From contig JACNJL010000045.1 of the NCBI GenBank assembly GCA_014382585.1, positions 52,980 to 116,979 on the forward strand: a DNA stretch of 64,000 nucleotides. Reading direction: 5' to 3'. The position numbers and the translations under genes are program-made. The notes under the pieces were generated by a model. That model saw only the letters and a list, made by a program, of their open reading frames with translations, did no database searches and was not told where the DNA came from. Within the stretch, counting starts at the first letter, position 1, and the number at the start of each line of letters is the position of its first letter. Origin of the DNA: Limisphaerales bacterium. Lineage in GTDB: Bacteria > Verrucomicrobiota > Verrucomicrobiia > Limisphaerales > UBA1100. Shown one piece after another: positions 8,650-17,615 of the stretch.

Positions 8650-9288
8650 TCAACTCTTTTCCTCTTCAATCACCTTGGCCACCTCGGCGCGGATCAGCTT
8701 GGCCACGCGAGTGCGCGCGAGGTACACTTGCATCTTGCTCACGCCCAGCTTCGCCGCCACCTTTTCCACCGGCCAATCGCGGTTCACGTACAGGTCGAAC
8801 ATCTGAAACTGTTTCGGCGCGGCGGTTCGTTGCACGCGTTTTTGGGCCACGTCCAGCAGGTCTAGCTGCGCGGCTTCCCAGTCGCGCAGCGGGTCGATGC
8901 TTTCGGGGTCGGGCAGTTGCTCGATGGCGTCGGTCTCGCCCGCGCCCGCGCGTTGGCGGGTCGGCTGGCGGGAGTCGCGCCGGAAATGGTCGATGATCCG
9001 CGAGCGCGCCAGCAGCAGCAGCCACGTCTTGAACGAGGCCCTATCCGGATCGTACTGGAACCGGTGGATTGCCCGCGCCACCTGCACGAACGTCTCCTGC
9101 GTCACATCCGCCGCATCCTCCTCCTCCAGCCCCGCCTTCAGGCAAAACCGCCACACCACCTCCTGATACAACTCCATAAACTCCCGCCACCCCTCGAAAT
9201 CCTCCGAATCCCGCAACCGCTCCAGCAACGCCACCGGCGTGGAGACCCGATCCGCCCGGCGCGATCTTTTCTTTTTCGGCTTCGCCAT
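8650..9288 (-). CDS. ECF-type RNA polymerase sigma factor
   Basis: 212 residues from MAKPKKK (ATG 9288; another ATG lies two codons upstream). Region 2 is clear: DAADVTQETFVQVARAIHRF followed by FKTWLLLLARSRIIDHFRR. Region 4 forms a helix-turn-helix (WPVEKVAAKLGVSKMQVYLART). It belongs to the sigma-70/ECF type that is greatly expanded in Planctomycetota and Verrucomicrobiota and often sits beside Ser/Thr kinases. The kinase-LamG gene follows on the same strand. No anti-sigma factor is present, so control may run through the kinase; that is inference. Confidence 0.92.
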   Translation of the reverse strand: MAKPKKKRSRRADRVSTPVALLERLRDSEDFEGWREFMELYQEVVWRFCLKAGLEEEDAADVTQETFVQVARAIHRFQYDPDRASFKTWLLLLARSRIIDHFRRDSRQPTRQRAGAGETDAIEQLPDPESIDPLRDWEAAQLDLLDVAQKRVQRTAAPKQFQMFDLYVNRDWPVEKVAAKLGVSKMQVYLARTRVAKLIRAEVAKVIEEEKS

Positions 9289-9327
9289 CAACAACCCCTT
9301 TTACCCTTCAACGCTCGCGGCCGCCAA

Positions 9328-9343
9328 TTTTTTTCAAAAAAAA
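9328..9343. promoter_or_regulatory. T7-C-A8 element upstream of the ECF sigma gene
   Basis: A run of seven T, one C and eight A lies 40-55 bp upstream of the sigma-factor start. The same form (T8-C-A7) lies directly upstream of the second ECF sigma gene at 15624-15639. It could be a bent-DNA promoter element or a shared operator; this rests on two copies only. Confidence 0.35.
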
Positions 9344-9440
9344 GTATTTTGATGAAAAAAAAGCAATCGTCTCAGCGTTTAAGGGTAAAAGACCGTATCG
9401 GTCCAGCAATCGGCCAAGCCCCTGAATAGCAGTCTTTTCA

Positions 9441-10217
9441 ATGACCATCCACCTGAGCAGAAAGGGCCAACAATACGGGCCGTACACCTTGGTGCAGGTC
9501 AACCACTACTTGGAGGACGGCACGGTACTGCCCACTGATGATGCTTGGGCCGAGGGGATGGCTGGCTGGGTGCCGGTGGGGCAAATCCCCGGAGTGGAGC
9601 TGCCCGGGAGCATTGCAGCCAACAGCATCCCGCCCCCGCCGCCACCGATGATGGCGGCGCCTTTTGCGCCCATAGGCGCACCCATGCCGGCCCCCCGCAC
9701 ACGGCGAACTGGATTGATCGTGGGCATCGTGCTGGGCGTGCTGGGAGTTGTGCTGGTGGTGGGGCTGGGGCAGGGGGACGAGGGTGTGGAGTTTGGCAAG
9801 ATGCACCGAGCGTACCATTCGCGGATTTTTCCTATGGAGATGGAAACGCTCAAGGAATTGCAGCGCCTGGAGAATGTGCGGTCGGACCGCGAGGTCTTGG
9901 CCATCGCTCGCGACGTCGAAAACAACCTTTCGATGCGGATTTTGGCCCTGAAAACCATCGACCTGAACCATAATGAAATTGAGGGGTTGAATGACGATTA
10001 TATCAAAAACTGCGAGCGCGGATTGGAGAGCTGGGGCGAGACGATCCGCGCCCTTGAAGCCGGGAACGATCGCGAAGCCGAAGCCATTCTGGAAAGGCTC
10101 ACCAAGCGCGAGTTGGACGGCATGATCGAATGGGTCAAGCGTTTCAACCGCCTTTGTGCCAAGCACGACCTGCCAGATCTGGAGACGATCATGGAGGGAA
10201 TCGCTGAGGGCATGTAA
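9441..10217 (+). CDS. GYF_2-domain membrane protein
   Basis: 258 residues. The N-terminal GYF_2-type domain (about 3-55) shows the hallmark GQQYGPYTLVQVNHYLEDGTV ending in a GMAGWVPVGQI segment. A Pro-rich linker leads to one transmembrane helix (about 91-110: GLIVGIVLGVLGVVLVVGL) and a largely helical, charged C-terminal domain (about 115-258) that was not recognised. GYF_2 domains are thought to bind Pro-rich peptides, and this protein carries such a stretch itself (PPPPPPMM). It is co-directional with another GYF_2 protein 16 bp downstream and is divergent from the sigma-factor gene. Role unknown. Confidence 0.75.
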   Translation: MTIHLSRKGQQYGPYTLVQVNHYLEDGTVLPTDDAWAEGMAGWVPVGQIPGVELPGSIAANSIPPPPPPMMAAPFAPIGAPMPAPRTRRTGLIVGIVLGVLGVVLVVGLGQGDEGVEFGKMHRAYHSRIFPMEMETLKELQRLENVRSDREVLAIARDVENNLSMRILALKTIDLNHNEIEGLNDDYIKNCERGLESWGETIRALEAGNDREAEAILERLTKRELDGMIEWVKRFNRLCAKHDLPDLETIMEGIAEGM

Positions 10218-10233
10218 CGCCCGGATCGCTGTC

Positions 10234-11472
10234 ATGACGGTGGAATTGAAACAATACTGCCCGTATTGCAGTGGCAAGATTGCCTATCCGCAGGCCTTGG
10301 CAGGCACCGCCACCCATTGCCCGCATTGTCGGCGCGAAGTGGAGTTGGCAAAAGATGTGCTGCAGGATTGCCGCTCATGCGGGGAAAAAATGGTATTTTC
10401 TGAATCGATGGTGGGCGAGCAGGTGCGCTGTCCGGGCTGTGGGCGAACACTAAAACTGCACCGGCCCGCGAAGGATGCCCTGTGGCGCTCAGGCAATACA
10501 GAGGAGACTGCCTTGGCCAAGAGTCAGTTTTTCCTAGTCATGCGCGGGCAAACGGAGGGCCCGTTCACCGAGGCGGAGGTGTGCAATTATATTGAGAAAG
10601 ACTGGGTGCGCGCGGACACGCGGGTGCAAATGGGCGCGGGCGGGGCGTGGCTTATCATTGGTCAAGTGCCGCAGTTTGCCGCGAGCTTTGCCCAGCAGCG
10701 GGCGCCCAAGATGGCGGTGGAGGAGGAGTTTACCGACTCAGGTCCCCCGGAAATTACCGTGCAGCTGGGCGACCAGAATTATGGCCCGTACACCGTCGGT
10801 CAAGTGCGTCACGCGCTCAAGATTGGTTCATTCGACGGGTACGCCAAGGCGCATCGTCCCGGAATGCCCGGCTGGCTGCCGCTAAAAAAATGGGGAGAAT
10901 TCAAAAATCTAGAAGTGGTCAAGGCGCTGGGCGCTGGCTCCAAAAGCTCGAAAAACCAAGGGTTCCCGTGCGCCATAGAGTGTTTGTTGACGGGACTTAT
11001 CTTCTGGGTCGTCGCTTTGTTTACTCAAGTTTTCAGTGGGCCTATAGGGGTGGTGCCTATGGGGGCGATTGTCTCGTTATGCCTAGCCGCCTGGATCTGG
11101 TCGATGTGTCGGTCTTTAGTTTATCCGGATCTCGGCTTTGAAGAGGAGAGTAGCATCTTCTCAGCGCAAGGCATGCGTTACGAGAAAGTCATAGCAGGCA
11201 TAGTGTTTTGGGGCACGTATATAGGATTAAGGGTCAGTGATATGTGGAAAAAGCATACCGGGCAGGGCGAGGAGGTTTGGCTGAAATTTTTTCTGATTCT
11301 TGTCCCCACTGGTTATTTGTTGTTTCGCGGGTTGATGGCTGGAATGCTATTTTTCTCCAAACCGGAAAAAACAATCTCAAGTTGGATCATTAACTCTATC
11401 GGGCTATTGATCCATGCCATTTGTTTGTTGTTTTTTTTAATTGGGTTTGTTGTTCTGCTTAACGCCCGTTAA
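10234..11472 (+). CDS. Zinc-ribbon, double GYF_2-domain multi-pass membrane protein
   Basis: 412 residues from ATG 10234, 16 bp after the previous stop. The N-terminus has zinc-ribbon pairs (YCPYCSGK, HCPHCRRE, CRSCGEK, CPGCGRT; about 8-75). Two GYF_2-type domains follow: GQTEGPFTEAEVCNYIEKDW with GGAWLIIGQVP (about 105-155), and DQNYGPYTVGQVRHALKIG with GMPGWLPLKKW (about 180-230). The C-terminal half holds about four hydrophobic segments from residue 250 on. A longer upstream reading was rejected because it overlaps the preceding gene. Together with the neighbour it may form a membrane scaffold; no catalytic motif is visible. Confidence 0.78.
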   Translation: MTVELKQYCPYCSGKIAYPQALAGTATHCPHCRREVELAKDVLQDCRSCGEKMVFSESMVGEQVRCPGCGRTLKLHRPAKDALWRSGNTEETALAKSQFFLVMRGQTEGPFTEAEVCNYIEKDWVRADTRVQMGAGGAWLIIGQVPQFAASFAQQRAPKMAVEEEFTDSGPPEITVQLGDQNYGPYTVGQVRHALKIGSFDGYAKAHRPGMPGWLPLKKWGEFKNLEVVKALGAGSKSSKNQGFPCAIECLLTGLIFWVVALFTQVFSGPIGVVPMGAIVSLCLAAWIWSMCRSLVYPDLGFEEESSIFSAQGMRYEKVIAGIVFWGTYIGLRVSDMWKKHTGQGEEVWLKFFLILVPTGYLLFRGLMAGMLFFSKPEKTISSWIINSIGLLIHAICLLFFLIGFVVLLNAR

Positions 11473-11511
11473 AGATGAAACAATCCGAGTTGTTCACTCC
11501 GGGCATCTTTT
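11471..11511 (+). terminator. Candidate two-stem terminator after the GYF_2 gene pair
   Basis: AAAGATG (11471-11477) pairs with CATCTTT (11504-11510), which is followed by a T. Inside it AACAA (11479-11483) pairs with TTGTT (11490-11494). The position directly at the stop codon of the preceding gene fits transcript termination, but the U-tract is short. Confidence 0.45.
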
Positions 11512-11580
11512 AGGCACACATTGAATTTTTGAATTGTGGTTTTTCCTTTCGACTTTCCCCTTTTCACCTATCGTTTCCGC

Positions 11581-14463
11581 ATGAAACCCGCATGTTTGCT
11601 TTTGGCAGTTTCTCTTTCGTTGAACGCCGCTGAGCCGGTGCCCGATCCCAAGGAATTGCCGCGTATTCCGTTTACGGCGGCGAAAGATGCGCGCGGGACG
11701 TTTACGGTGAAGGAGGGCTTCGAGCTGCAGCTCGCGGCGGCCGAGCCGTTGGTGGTGGATCCGGTGGCGATGTGTTTTGATGAATTCGGGCGGTTGTTTG
11801 TGGTGGAAATGATTGGCTACTCGGAACGCCAAAACGAAAAGCTCGGGCGTGTTCGGCGGTTGGTGGATACGAATGGCGACGGGCGGTTTGATCAATCGAC
11901 AATTTTTGCAAAAGGATTGGCGTGGCCGACGGCGTTGTTTTGCAGCAATGGCGGCGTGTACGTGGGAGTGACGCCGGATTTGTTTTTTTTCAAGGACACC
12001 GATGGCGATGGCGTTTCGGATACACAGAAAAAAATCTTCACCGGCTTCGGCAAAGCGCGGCTGAATGTGCAGGGAATTTTCAACAGCCTGCGCTGGGGAT
12101 TGGATAATCGCATCCACGGAGCCACCGCGCATAACGGCGGCGACATCACCCAACCGGGCACCGACGGCAAACCGGTGAGCCTGCGCGGCCGCGATTTTTC
12201 ATTTGATCCACGCACGCGGGAATTCCGCGCCGAGAGCAGCACCGCGCAGCACGGGATGAGCTTCGACGATTTCGGGCGCAAGTTTGTGTGCAGCAACAGC
12301 AGCCACATTCAGGCCATCATTTATCCTTCGCGCTACGCCGGGCTCAACCCGCACTACGCGCTGCCGAGCCAACGCGTGAGCGTGGCGTCCGATGGCGCGG
12401 CGGCGCCGGTGTTTCGGCTGAGCCCCGACGAGCCGTGGCGCATCGTTCGCACCCGCTGGCGCGTGGCCAAAGCCGTGCGCGGGCCGGTGGAAGGCGGCGG
12501 GCGTGTGTCGGGTTATTTTACGGCGGCCACGGGCATCACCATTTATCGCGGGGATGCTTTGGGCGCCGGCTTCGTGGGTAACGCGTTTATCGCCGATGCC
12601 GGCAGCAATCTCATTCACCGCAAGTTATTGCATTACGATAATCACGTGCAACCCGTCGCCGAGCGGCCGAAGGACGAACAAAAGCGCGAGTTCATCGCCT
12701 CGACGGATAACTGGTTTCGCCCCGTACAATTCGCCAACGCGCCCGATGGTTGCCTGTATATAGCCGATATGTACCGCGAAACCATCGAGCATCCGTGGTC
12801 CATTCCGTTGTCGATCAAGAAACATCTCGACCTCAACAGTGGCAACACCCGTGGACGCATTTGGCGTATCGCGCCGAAAAACTTTAAGCCGCGCCAACGC
12901 AAGATGCCTGGAAATATGACCACTGCCGAATTAGCCGCCACGTTCAATCAATTCAACGGCTGGCATCGCGACACCGCGGCACGGTTAATTTACGAACGGC
13001 AGGATAAATCCATCGTGCCCACACTGGAGAAAATGCAATTAAATGCCAACACGCCTGAAGCTCGTATCCACGCTCTGTGGGCTCTGCAGGGGTTGGATGC
13101 GTTAAAGCCAGTTCACGTGTTGCGGGCATTGGTTGCATCGCCTCGTCACGGGCTGATTGTGGCCGAGGATTTTCTTGATAACAAAACGGTGGCCGCCGCT
13201 GTTCTGGGACTGGCCGATTCGAATTCGGCGGCAGTGCGTTTTCAATTTGCGCTCACGGCGTCGCGTCTTCCCAATAGTGATGAAAAATTTCAGGCGTTAG
13301 CTTTTGCGCTCGGCCGCGCCCAGGGCGATCGCTGGAATGAAGCGGCGGTGATGAACGCGCTCACCGCCAATCTTGGCGATTTGTTTGTAGCGATAAACCT
13401 TGATCCTGAAACTTCCGCCACGGCCAAGCTCGAGTTGCTCAAGCTCATCGGTCGACGCAATCAGCCACGCGAAGTGGGCAAGGCAATGGAGGTAATCGCA
13501 CAGCGGCCGCCCAATGCCGAAACCATCATGTGGGTCAACGCGCTCGGCAAAGCAGCGGGGCCGTTGGCCGCGTTGGAAAAGGAAGCGCTGCGATGGATGA
13601 CGTTGCCGGTGAATCAAAAAACCGATGCGGAATTGATTCCCGCGATGCAATTGGTGGCGCGAAGCGGCTATGTTTCGGCAAAGCCTGCTCTCGCAACAGT
13701 GGCGCGCCTTCGCAATGCGGATGCCGTGCAAGTGGCAGTGGTGCGTGCGTTGGCACAGTTCCACGAACCGCAAGTGGCGGGCGATTTGCTGGCGTTGTGG
13801 CCAAGGGCATCGGGCCGCGTACGTGCGGAGATTTTGGCGGCATTGGTAACGCGGGCCGGGCGGGTGACGGTGTTGCTTGCGGCGTTGGAAACAGGCGACG
13901 TGATGAAGGGCGACGTTCCGGCGGCAACAATCACTATTTTGCGCGGGCAAAAAGATGCGAAACTGCGCGCGCGGGCGGTGGCGATTTTTGGCGCACCGGC
14001 CAAGGCCAAAACCCGGGCACAAGTGGTCAAGGAATATTTGCCCGCGCTGGCGTTGAAGGGCGATGCGGCGAAAGGGAAAATTATTTTCGCGGGACGTTGC
14101 GCGATCTGCCACAAGCACGGCAAGGAAGGGTTCGCGTTGGGGCCGGATTTGGTGACGATTAAAACAACCGGCCGCGAAAAGATCCTGACCAATTTCATCG
14201 ACCCCAACCGCGAAGTGCTCGCCAGTTATGTGGCGTACAACATCTCAACGAAGGGCGGCGAGGAAATCGTAGGCTTGCTTGGCGAAGAAACTACCACCCA
14301 CGTGCGCATCAAGCTGCCGCTCGGTCAACAGCGCCTGCTGCCGCGCGCGCAGGTGAAGGCCATGCGCAGTGCCGGGAAATCGATCATGCCCGAAGGCCTC
14401 GAAGCGGGCCTCACCCAAGAGCAAATGGCGGATTTGTTGGAATTTATTTCCACGGTGAAGTGA
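11581..14463 (+). CDS. PVC-type membrane-bound dehydrogenase / heme-binding protein, exported
   Basis: 960 residues from ATG 11581 with a short signal peptide (MKPACLLLAVSLSLNAAEP). The N-terminal half (about 30-440) is a six-bladed-propeller-type domain of the PVC family often called membrane-bound dehydrogenase (TIGR02604-like), with Asp-rich turns DTNGDGRFD and DTDGDGVSD. A HEAT-like alpha-solenoid fills the middle (about 440-830). The C-terminus is a PSCyt-type cytochrome domain with the heme motif CAICHKH near residue 840 and DPNREVLASYVAYN after it. Such proteins are thought to take part in periplasmic oxidation of sugars or related compounds. The longer reading from 11536 was rejected because it hides the signal peptide. 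A second family member starts at 63712. Confidence 0.88.
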   Translation: MKPACLLLAVSLSLNAAEPVPDPKELPRIPFTAAKDARGTFTVKEGFELQLAAAEPLVVDPVAMCFDEFGRLFVVEMIGYSERQNEKLGRVRRLVDTNGDGRFDQSTIFAKGLAWPTALFCSNGGVYVGVTPDLFFFKDTDGDGVSDTQKKIFTGFGKARLNVQGIFNSLRWGLDNRIHGATAHNGGDITQPGTDGKPVSLRGRDFSFDPRTREFRAESSTAQHGMSFDDFGRKFVCSNSSHIQAIIYPSRYAGLNPHYALPSQRVSVASDGAAAPVFRLSPDEPWRIVRTRWRVAKAVRGPVEGGGRVSGYFTAATGITIYRGDALGAGFVGNAFIADAGSNLIHRKLLHYDNHVQPVAERPKDEQKREFIASTDNWFRPVQFANAPDGCLYIADMYRETIEHPWSIPLSIKKHLDLNSGNTRGRIWRIAPKNFKPRQRKMPGNMTTAELAATFNQFNGWHRDTAARLIYERQDKSIVPTLEKMQLNANTPEARIHALWALQGLDALKPVHVLRALVASPRHGLIVAEDFLDNKTVAAAVLGLADSNSAAVRFQFALTASRLPNSDEKFQALAFALGRAQGDRWNEAAVMNALTANLGDLFVAINLDPETSATAKLELLKLIGRRNQPREVGKAMEVIAQRPPNAETIMWVNALGKAAGPLAALEKEALRWMTLPVNQKTDAELIPAMQLVARSGYVSAKPALATVARLRNADAVQVAVVRALAQFHEPQVAGDLLALWPRASGRVRAEILAALVTRAGRVTVLLAALETGDVMKGDVPAATITILRGQKDAKLRARAVAIFGAPAKAKTRAQVVKEYLPALALKGDAAKGKIIFAGRCAICHKHGKEGFALGPDLVTIKTTGREKILTNFIDPNREVLASYVAYNISTKGGEEIVGLLGEETTTHVRIKLPLGQQRLLPRAQVKAMRSAGKSIMPEGLEAGLTQEQMADLLEFISTVK

Positions 14464-14477
14464 GCGTGACCGATCTC

Positions 14478-14544
14478 TGTAGCCCGGGCCGGTGGCCCGG
14501 GTGGTTTATAGGGGAGCACACCTGAGCCACCGGCCCGGGCTACA
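14478..14544. repeat. Palindromic repeat, family B
   Basis: Perfect 19-bp arms, TGTAGCCCGGGCCGGTGGC (14478-14496) and its exact complement at 14526-14544, enclose a 29-bp loop. It lies just after the stop of the heme-binding gene and could act as a bidirectional terminator. Shorter relatives are at 17691-17720, 18261-18279 and 33713-33761. Confidence 0.85.
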
Positions 14545-14859
14545 AAAGAACCACCGCGGCACGCGCGCCGCGATGGTGTGCGGAGGGCCCAACCGCCCTC
14601 GTCATATTTAAGACCGGCCTAACAGAAAGCATTCCACTCAGAACCTGTGTCTTCCGGCGCACTTCAAAGTTCAAAAGCGCGCCGGGCAGGGTTACTGGTT
14701 TACCGGTCGGTACTGGAAACCCTTTTTCCCGTTGGGGGCATTTCGTGGACAGGACTTGCACTCTCGCCCCTATGCCTATGACACAGCATTGCCTATGCCA
14801 CTTAATATTAAAATAGAAAATTGTGAATAAGTTTGCAGCCCCCGCTACGGTGGTTGTCG
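14545..14859. other. Non-coding stretch with several inverted repeats
   Basis: No convincing gene lies here. A GC-rich hairpin sits near 14553-14578. A pair of GGTTT/AAACC arms around ACCG-GT-CGGT lies near 14696-14720. CTATGACACAGC at 14776-14787 is the exact reverse complement of a 12-mer found upstream of the pseudopilin at 18343-18354. The stretch 14800-14830 is A/T rich. It lies downstream of the ECF sigma gene on the minus strand and may hold a leftward promoter or structured RNA. An open frame of 182 codons crosses it but has no protein-like features. Confidence 0.4.
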
Positions 14860-15624
14860 CTAAAGTTCCTCCTGCAATTCCGCCAGTTCCTCGCGGAAAA
14901 TCACCCCCACCCGGTGCTTGGCCAGATACACCTGCGCGCGGCTTACCTCCAGCGCGCGCATGACCTCCGCCACGTCCCATTCCCGAATCACATACGCGTG
15001 GAAAATTTGGATTTGCAGTGGGCTCACCCGCTCCTTCAGTCGCGCCAGCGCGCCCTCCACCAGCGTGTTCTGCCATTCCTCCTCCCACACCGTCTCAATT
15101 TCGGGCCCCTTGGGATCGGGCACCTGCTCCAGCGGATCATCCTCAGAATGTCGCGGCTCTTGGCGCAATGGCTCGCGGTTTAATTTTTTGTAAAAATTAC
15201 TAATCCGGCTGCGCGTCACCGTGCACAGCCACGCCTTGAACGAGCCCCGATCACGCCGCTTCTCAAACCGACCGATGCCTTGATAAACCTTCAGCGTCGT
15301 TTCCTGGACAATATCCTTGGCATCCGCATCCGAAAGCCGTGCCCGCCGCGCCACATTATAAATCAAGTCCGAGTAAATCTCGAAAAACTCCTCCCAACTC
15401 CCCTGATCCTCCTTCGCCTTCAGCCGCGCCAACAACGAACTCCGCGTCGGCGTAGGCATTTCCCCAGCCAATTTGGATCGCTGGCCAGATTGGCTGGATT
15501 GACCAGATTCAGGTGATTTTCCCTCAGACATACGCCGAAACCGCGAGGCCCGCAACGCCAACCCCGGCCCACGTCCCCGAATCAGGAACCCCGACAAATC
15601 CGCCAATCTTTCACTCGCACTCAT
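14860..15624 (-). CDS. ECF-type RNA polymerase sigma factor
   Basis: 254 residues from ATG 15624; later in-frame ATGs at 15531 and 15459 are possible starts because the family domain begins only near SSLLARLKAKEDQGSWEEFF. Region 2 is seen in DADAKDIVQETTLKVYQGIG and FKAWLCTVTRSRISNFYKK; region 4 in WDVAEVMRALEVSRAQVYLAKHR. The type is the same as the sigma factor at 8650, with a longer acidic linker between the regions. No kinase follows directly. The nearest other genes are divergent, the flagellin starting 166 bp away. The Ser/Gln-rich N-terminal extension may not be translated. Confidence 0.88.
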   Translation of the reverse strand: MSASERLADLSGFLIRGRGPGLALRASRFRRMSEGKSPESGQSSQSGQRSKLAGEMPTPTRSSLLARLKAKEDQGSWEEFFEIYSDLIYNVARRARLSDADAKDIVQETTLKVYQGIGRFEKRRDRGSFKAWLCTVTRSRISNFYKKLNREPLRQEPRHSEDDPLEQVPDPKGPEIETVWEEEWQNTLVEGALARLKERVSPLQIQIFHAYVIREWDVAEVMRALEVSRAQVYLAKHRVGVIFREELAELQEEL

Positions 15625-15649
15625 TTTTTTTCAAAAAAATCACTTCACC

Positions 15650-15696
15650 TTGAAAGATACCCCCTCATTTGGAGGTTTCTATTTTAGGGTTGTGTC
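15650..15696 (+). promoter_or_regulatory. Leader element shared with the lectin pseudopilin gene
   Basis: This 47-bp stretch upstream of the flagellin matches 18305-18350 upstream of the pseudopilin. Both begin TTGAAAGAT, continue with C-rich then GG-rich blocks leading to GGTTTC, and end TTAGG-(G)-(C/T)TGTGTC. A small CCTC/GAGG stem can form inside. It could be a shared promoter or regulator site; the sigma-28 flagellar consensus is not seen. Confidence 0.45.
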
Positions 15697-15790
15697 TTCG
15701 TCCGAACAAGCTTCGACGAGGATCCAAGCCAAATATTAGCGAAATAACAGGGGAAAATAGAAAACCCCCCGCACATCGGGCCAAGGTGAT

Positions 15791-17605
15791 ATGAAAATAA
15801 ACACCAACGTAGAAGCGCAACGCGCCGCTTCAAACCTGAACAAAAGCCAGAAAGCGCTCGGCGACTCACTCACTCGCCTCAGTTCCGGCACCAAAATCGT
15901 CAACCCCAGCGATGACGCCGCCGGGCTCGCAGTCAGTTCCCGTCTCTCCGCCCAAATCGCCCGCCTCACCGCCGCGCTCGACAACGTTGCCAACGGCGTC
16001 TCCTTCAGCCAAACGCAGGACGGCTATCTCAAGTCCGTCGATCAAGCCCTCTCCCGAATGGCCGAGCTGGCTATGCTCGCCCGTGACGGCACCAAATCCC
16101 CCGCCGACCGCGGCCTGTACGACGCCGAGTTTCAACAACTCAAATCTTTCATCCGCGAAACCGCTGATAAAGAACTCAACGGCATCCAGCTATTCGATGG
16201 CACCCAATGGGAAGTCAACACCGACGCCGAAGGCGGCACCTTCGCCATCACCAAACCCGACCTCGGCACCGACGCCTACACCGACGCCATCGCCGAAAGC
16301 ACCACCACCTGGCAAACCAGCATCGACCTTTGGCAAACCTCAAAGGACGGCTACATCACCAAAGTCGATCTCTGGAAAGACGGCTCCGGCAACTGGCACA
16401 CCGTCGACCCCGGCAGCGCCACTAAGTTTGACGCCGGCTCATTCCTCGCCACCGAGCCGACGTTGGCGGGGCCAATTCTTGATATGCCATTAGATGGCAA
16501 CGCCAATGATATCAGTGGGAATGGGCACAACGGCACACCATCTGGTGTAGATCTGACAACAGACAAGAATGGAAATGCCAATGGTGGATATTTTTTCGAT
16601 GGCACTGGTGGAGACAAGATAGACATTCCCCATAATGCGAGTCTAAATCCAAACGTATTCACAGTAACGGCTTGGGCAAAGCCAACAAACATCAATACTT
16701 CGGGCTCAGGGAATATTTTTAACCGCAGAATAATTTCAAAGGAAGGCCCAGTGGGTTCTGGAAAAACCGGGTATTTTTTCAACCAAAGCTCGCTGAATCA
16801 GTTTTCTTTCGCGGTAGCTTGGGATGGTACAAATTCATCAGGGGCTGGGAGAGGAAACGTTGGAGGCCTTGGAACTGTAGTTGCAGATAGGTATTACCAT
16901 CTTGTTGGAACTTACGACGGGACGAATATGAAATTCTATATCGACGGGCAATTGCAAGGAACAACCGCAGCTAATTTAAACCTATCTTCAGATTCTTCCC
17001 TAAGAATCGGTTCAGTACCCAGTCGCTCAGATCCGAATCCAAATTTCGTTGGAGTTATTGATGAAGTATCAATTTATGATAGGCCATTATCGGCAAATGA
17101 GATTTCAGATTTGTATAATGCAACGGCATCTGAAGTGGCTGCCGCCTCATCAACTAATGAACTTGTTTCCACCGACCCCACCGCCACCGGCACCAACGAA
17201 GACCCCGCCGCCACCAAGATCACCGCCGGTAGCCAAATGACCACCGACCCCACCTCAGTCGATCCCGGTGCCACTCAAGTAGCGGTTGCCGACTCCAACC
17301 TGAACACCCTCGCCGCATCCGATTCCGCCGTCAAAGAAGTCAAGGAAGCCATCCAGCAAGTCGCCATCGATCGCGCCAACCTCGGGGCCTCCCAAGCCCG
17401 AATGCACTCCACCAGCCAACAAATGATCGAGGCCACCCAAAACCTCCAACAAGCCCGCAGCCGCATCACCGATGTGGACATGGCCGCCGAGTTGACCGAA
17501 TACACCCGCCGCAAAATCCTAGTCCAATCCGGAACCCAAATGCTGCAAAACGCCAACGACCTCCCCCAACAAGCCCTCGACCTCATCCGAGGCCTGAAAA
17601 AATAA
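15791..17605 (+). CDS. Flagellin with a LamG/concanavalin-like domain in its variable region
   Basis: 604 residues. The N-terminal D0/D1 region (1-140: INTNVEAQRAASNLNKSQ, LSSGTKIVNPSDDAAGLAVS) and C-terminal D1/D0 region (about 510-604: LGASQARMHSTSQQM, ITDVDMAAELTEYTRRKIL, ending DLIRGLKK) are both complete and typical of bacterial flagellin. Between them, about residues 228-448, lies a LamG-3-type beta-sandwich (LDGNANDISGNGHNG, TVTAWAKP, YYHLVGTYDGTNMKFYIDGQ, GVIDEVSIYDRPLS), followed by a Thr/Asp/Pro-rich linker. DNA of the insert is visibly A/T richer than the flanks. The domain should face outward on the filament and may bind glycans; that is inference. No other flagellar gene is in the window. 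AAGGTG lies just before the start codon. Confidence 0.93.
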   Translation: MKINTNVEAQRAASNLNKSQKALGDSLTRLSSGTKIVNPSDDAAGLAVSSRLSAQIARLTAALDNVANGVSFSQTQDGYLKSVDQALSRMAELAMLARDGTKSPADRGLYDAEFQQLKSFIRETADKELNGIQLFDGTQWEVNTDAEGGTFAITKPDLGTDAYTDAIAESTTTWQTSIDLWQTSKDGYITKVDLWKDGSGNWHTVDPGSATKFDAGSFLATEPTLAGPILDMPLDGNANDISGNGHNGTPSGVDLTTDKNGNANGGYFFDGTGGDKIDIPHNASLNPNVFTVTAWAKPTNINTSGSGNIFNRRIISKEGPVGSGKTGYFFNQSSLNQFSFAVAWDGTNSSGAGRGNVGGLGTVVADRYYHLVGTYDGTNMKFYIDGQLQGTTAANLNLSSDSSLRIGSVPSRSDPNPNFVGVIDEVSIYDRPLSANEISDLYNATASEVAAASSTNELVSTDPTATGTNEDPAATKITAGSQMTTDPTSVDPGATQVAVADSNLNTLAASDSAVKEVKEAIQQVAIDRANLGASQARMHSTSQQMIEATQNLQQARSRITDVDMAAELTEYTRRKILVQSGTQMLQNANDLPQQALDLIRGLKK

Positions 17606-17615
17606 CATGCCCCCC

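Noticed and set aside
14540..15088. 182-codon minus-strand open frame
   Set aside because: It overlaps the ECF sigma gene in another frame, is rich in Gly and Ala, and crosses palindromic repeats; no protein-like domain pattern is seen.
15641..15790. Sigma-28 flagellar promoter before the flagellin
   Set aside because: The TAAA and GCCGATAA boxes were not found at suitable spacing.
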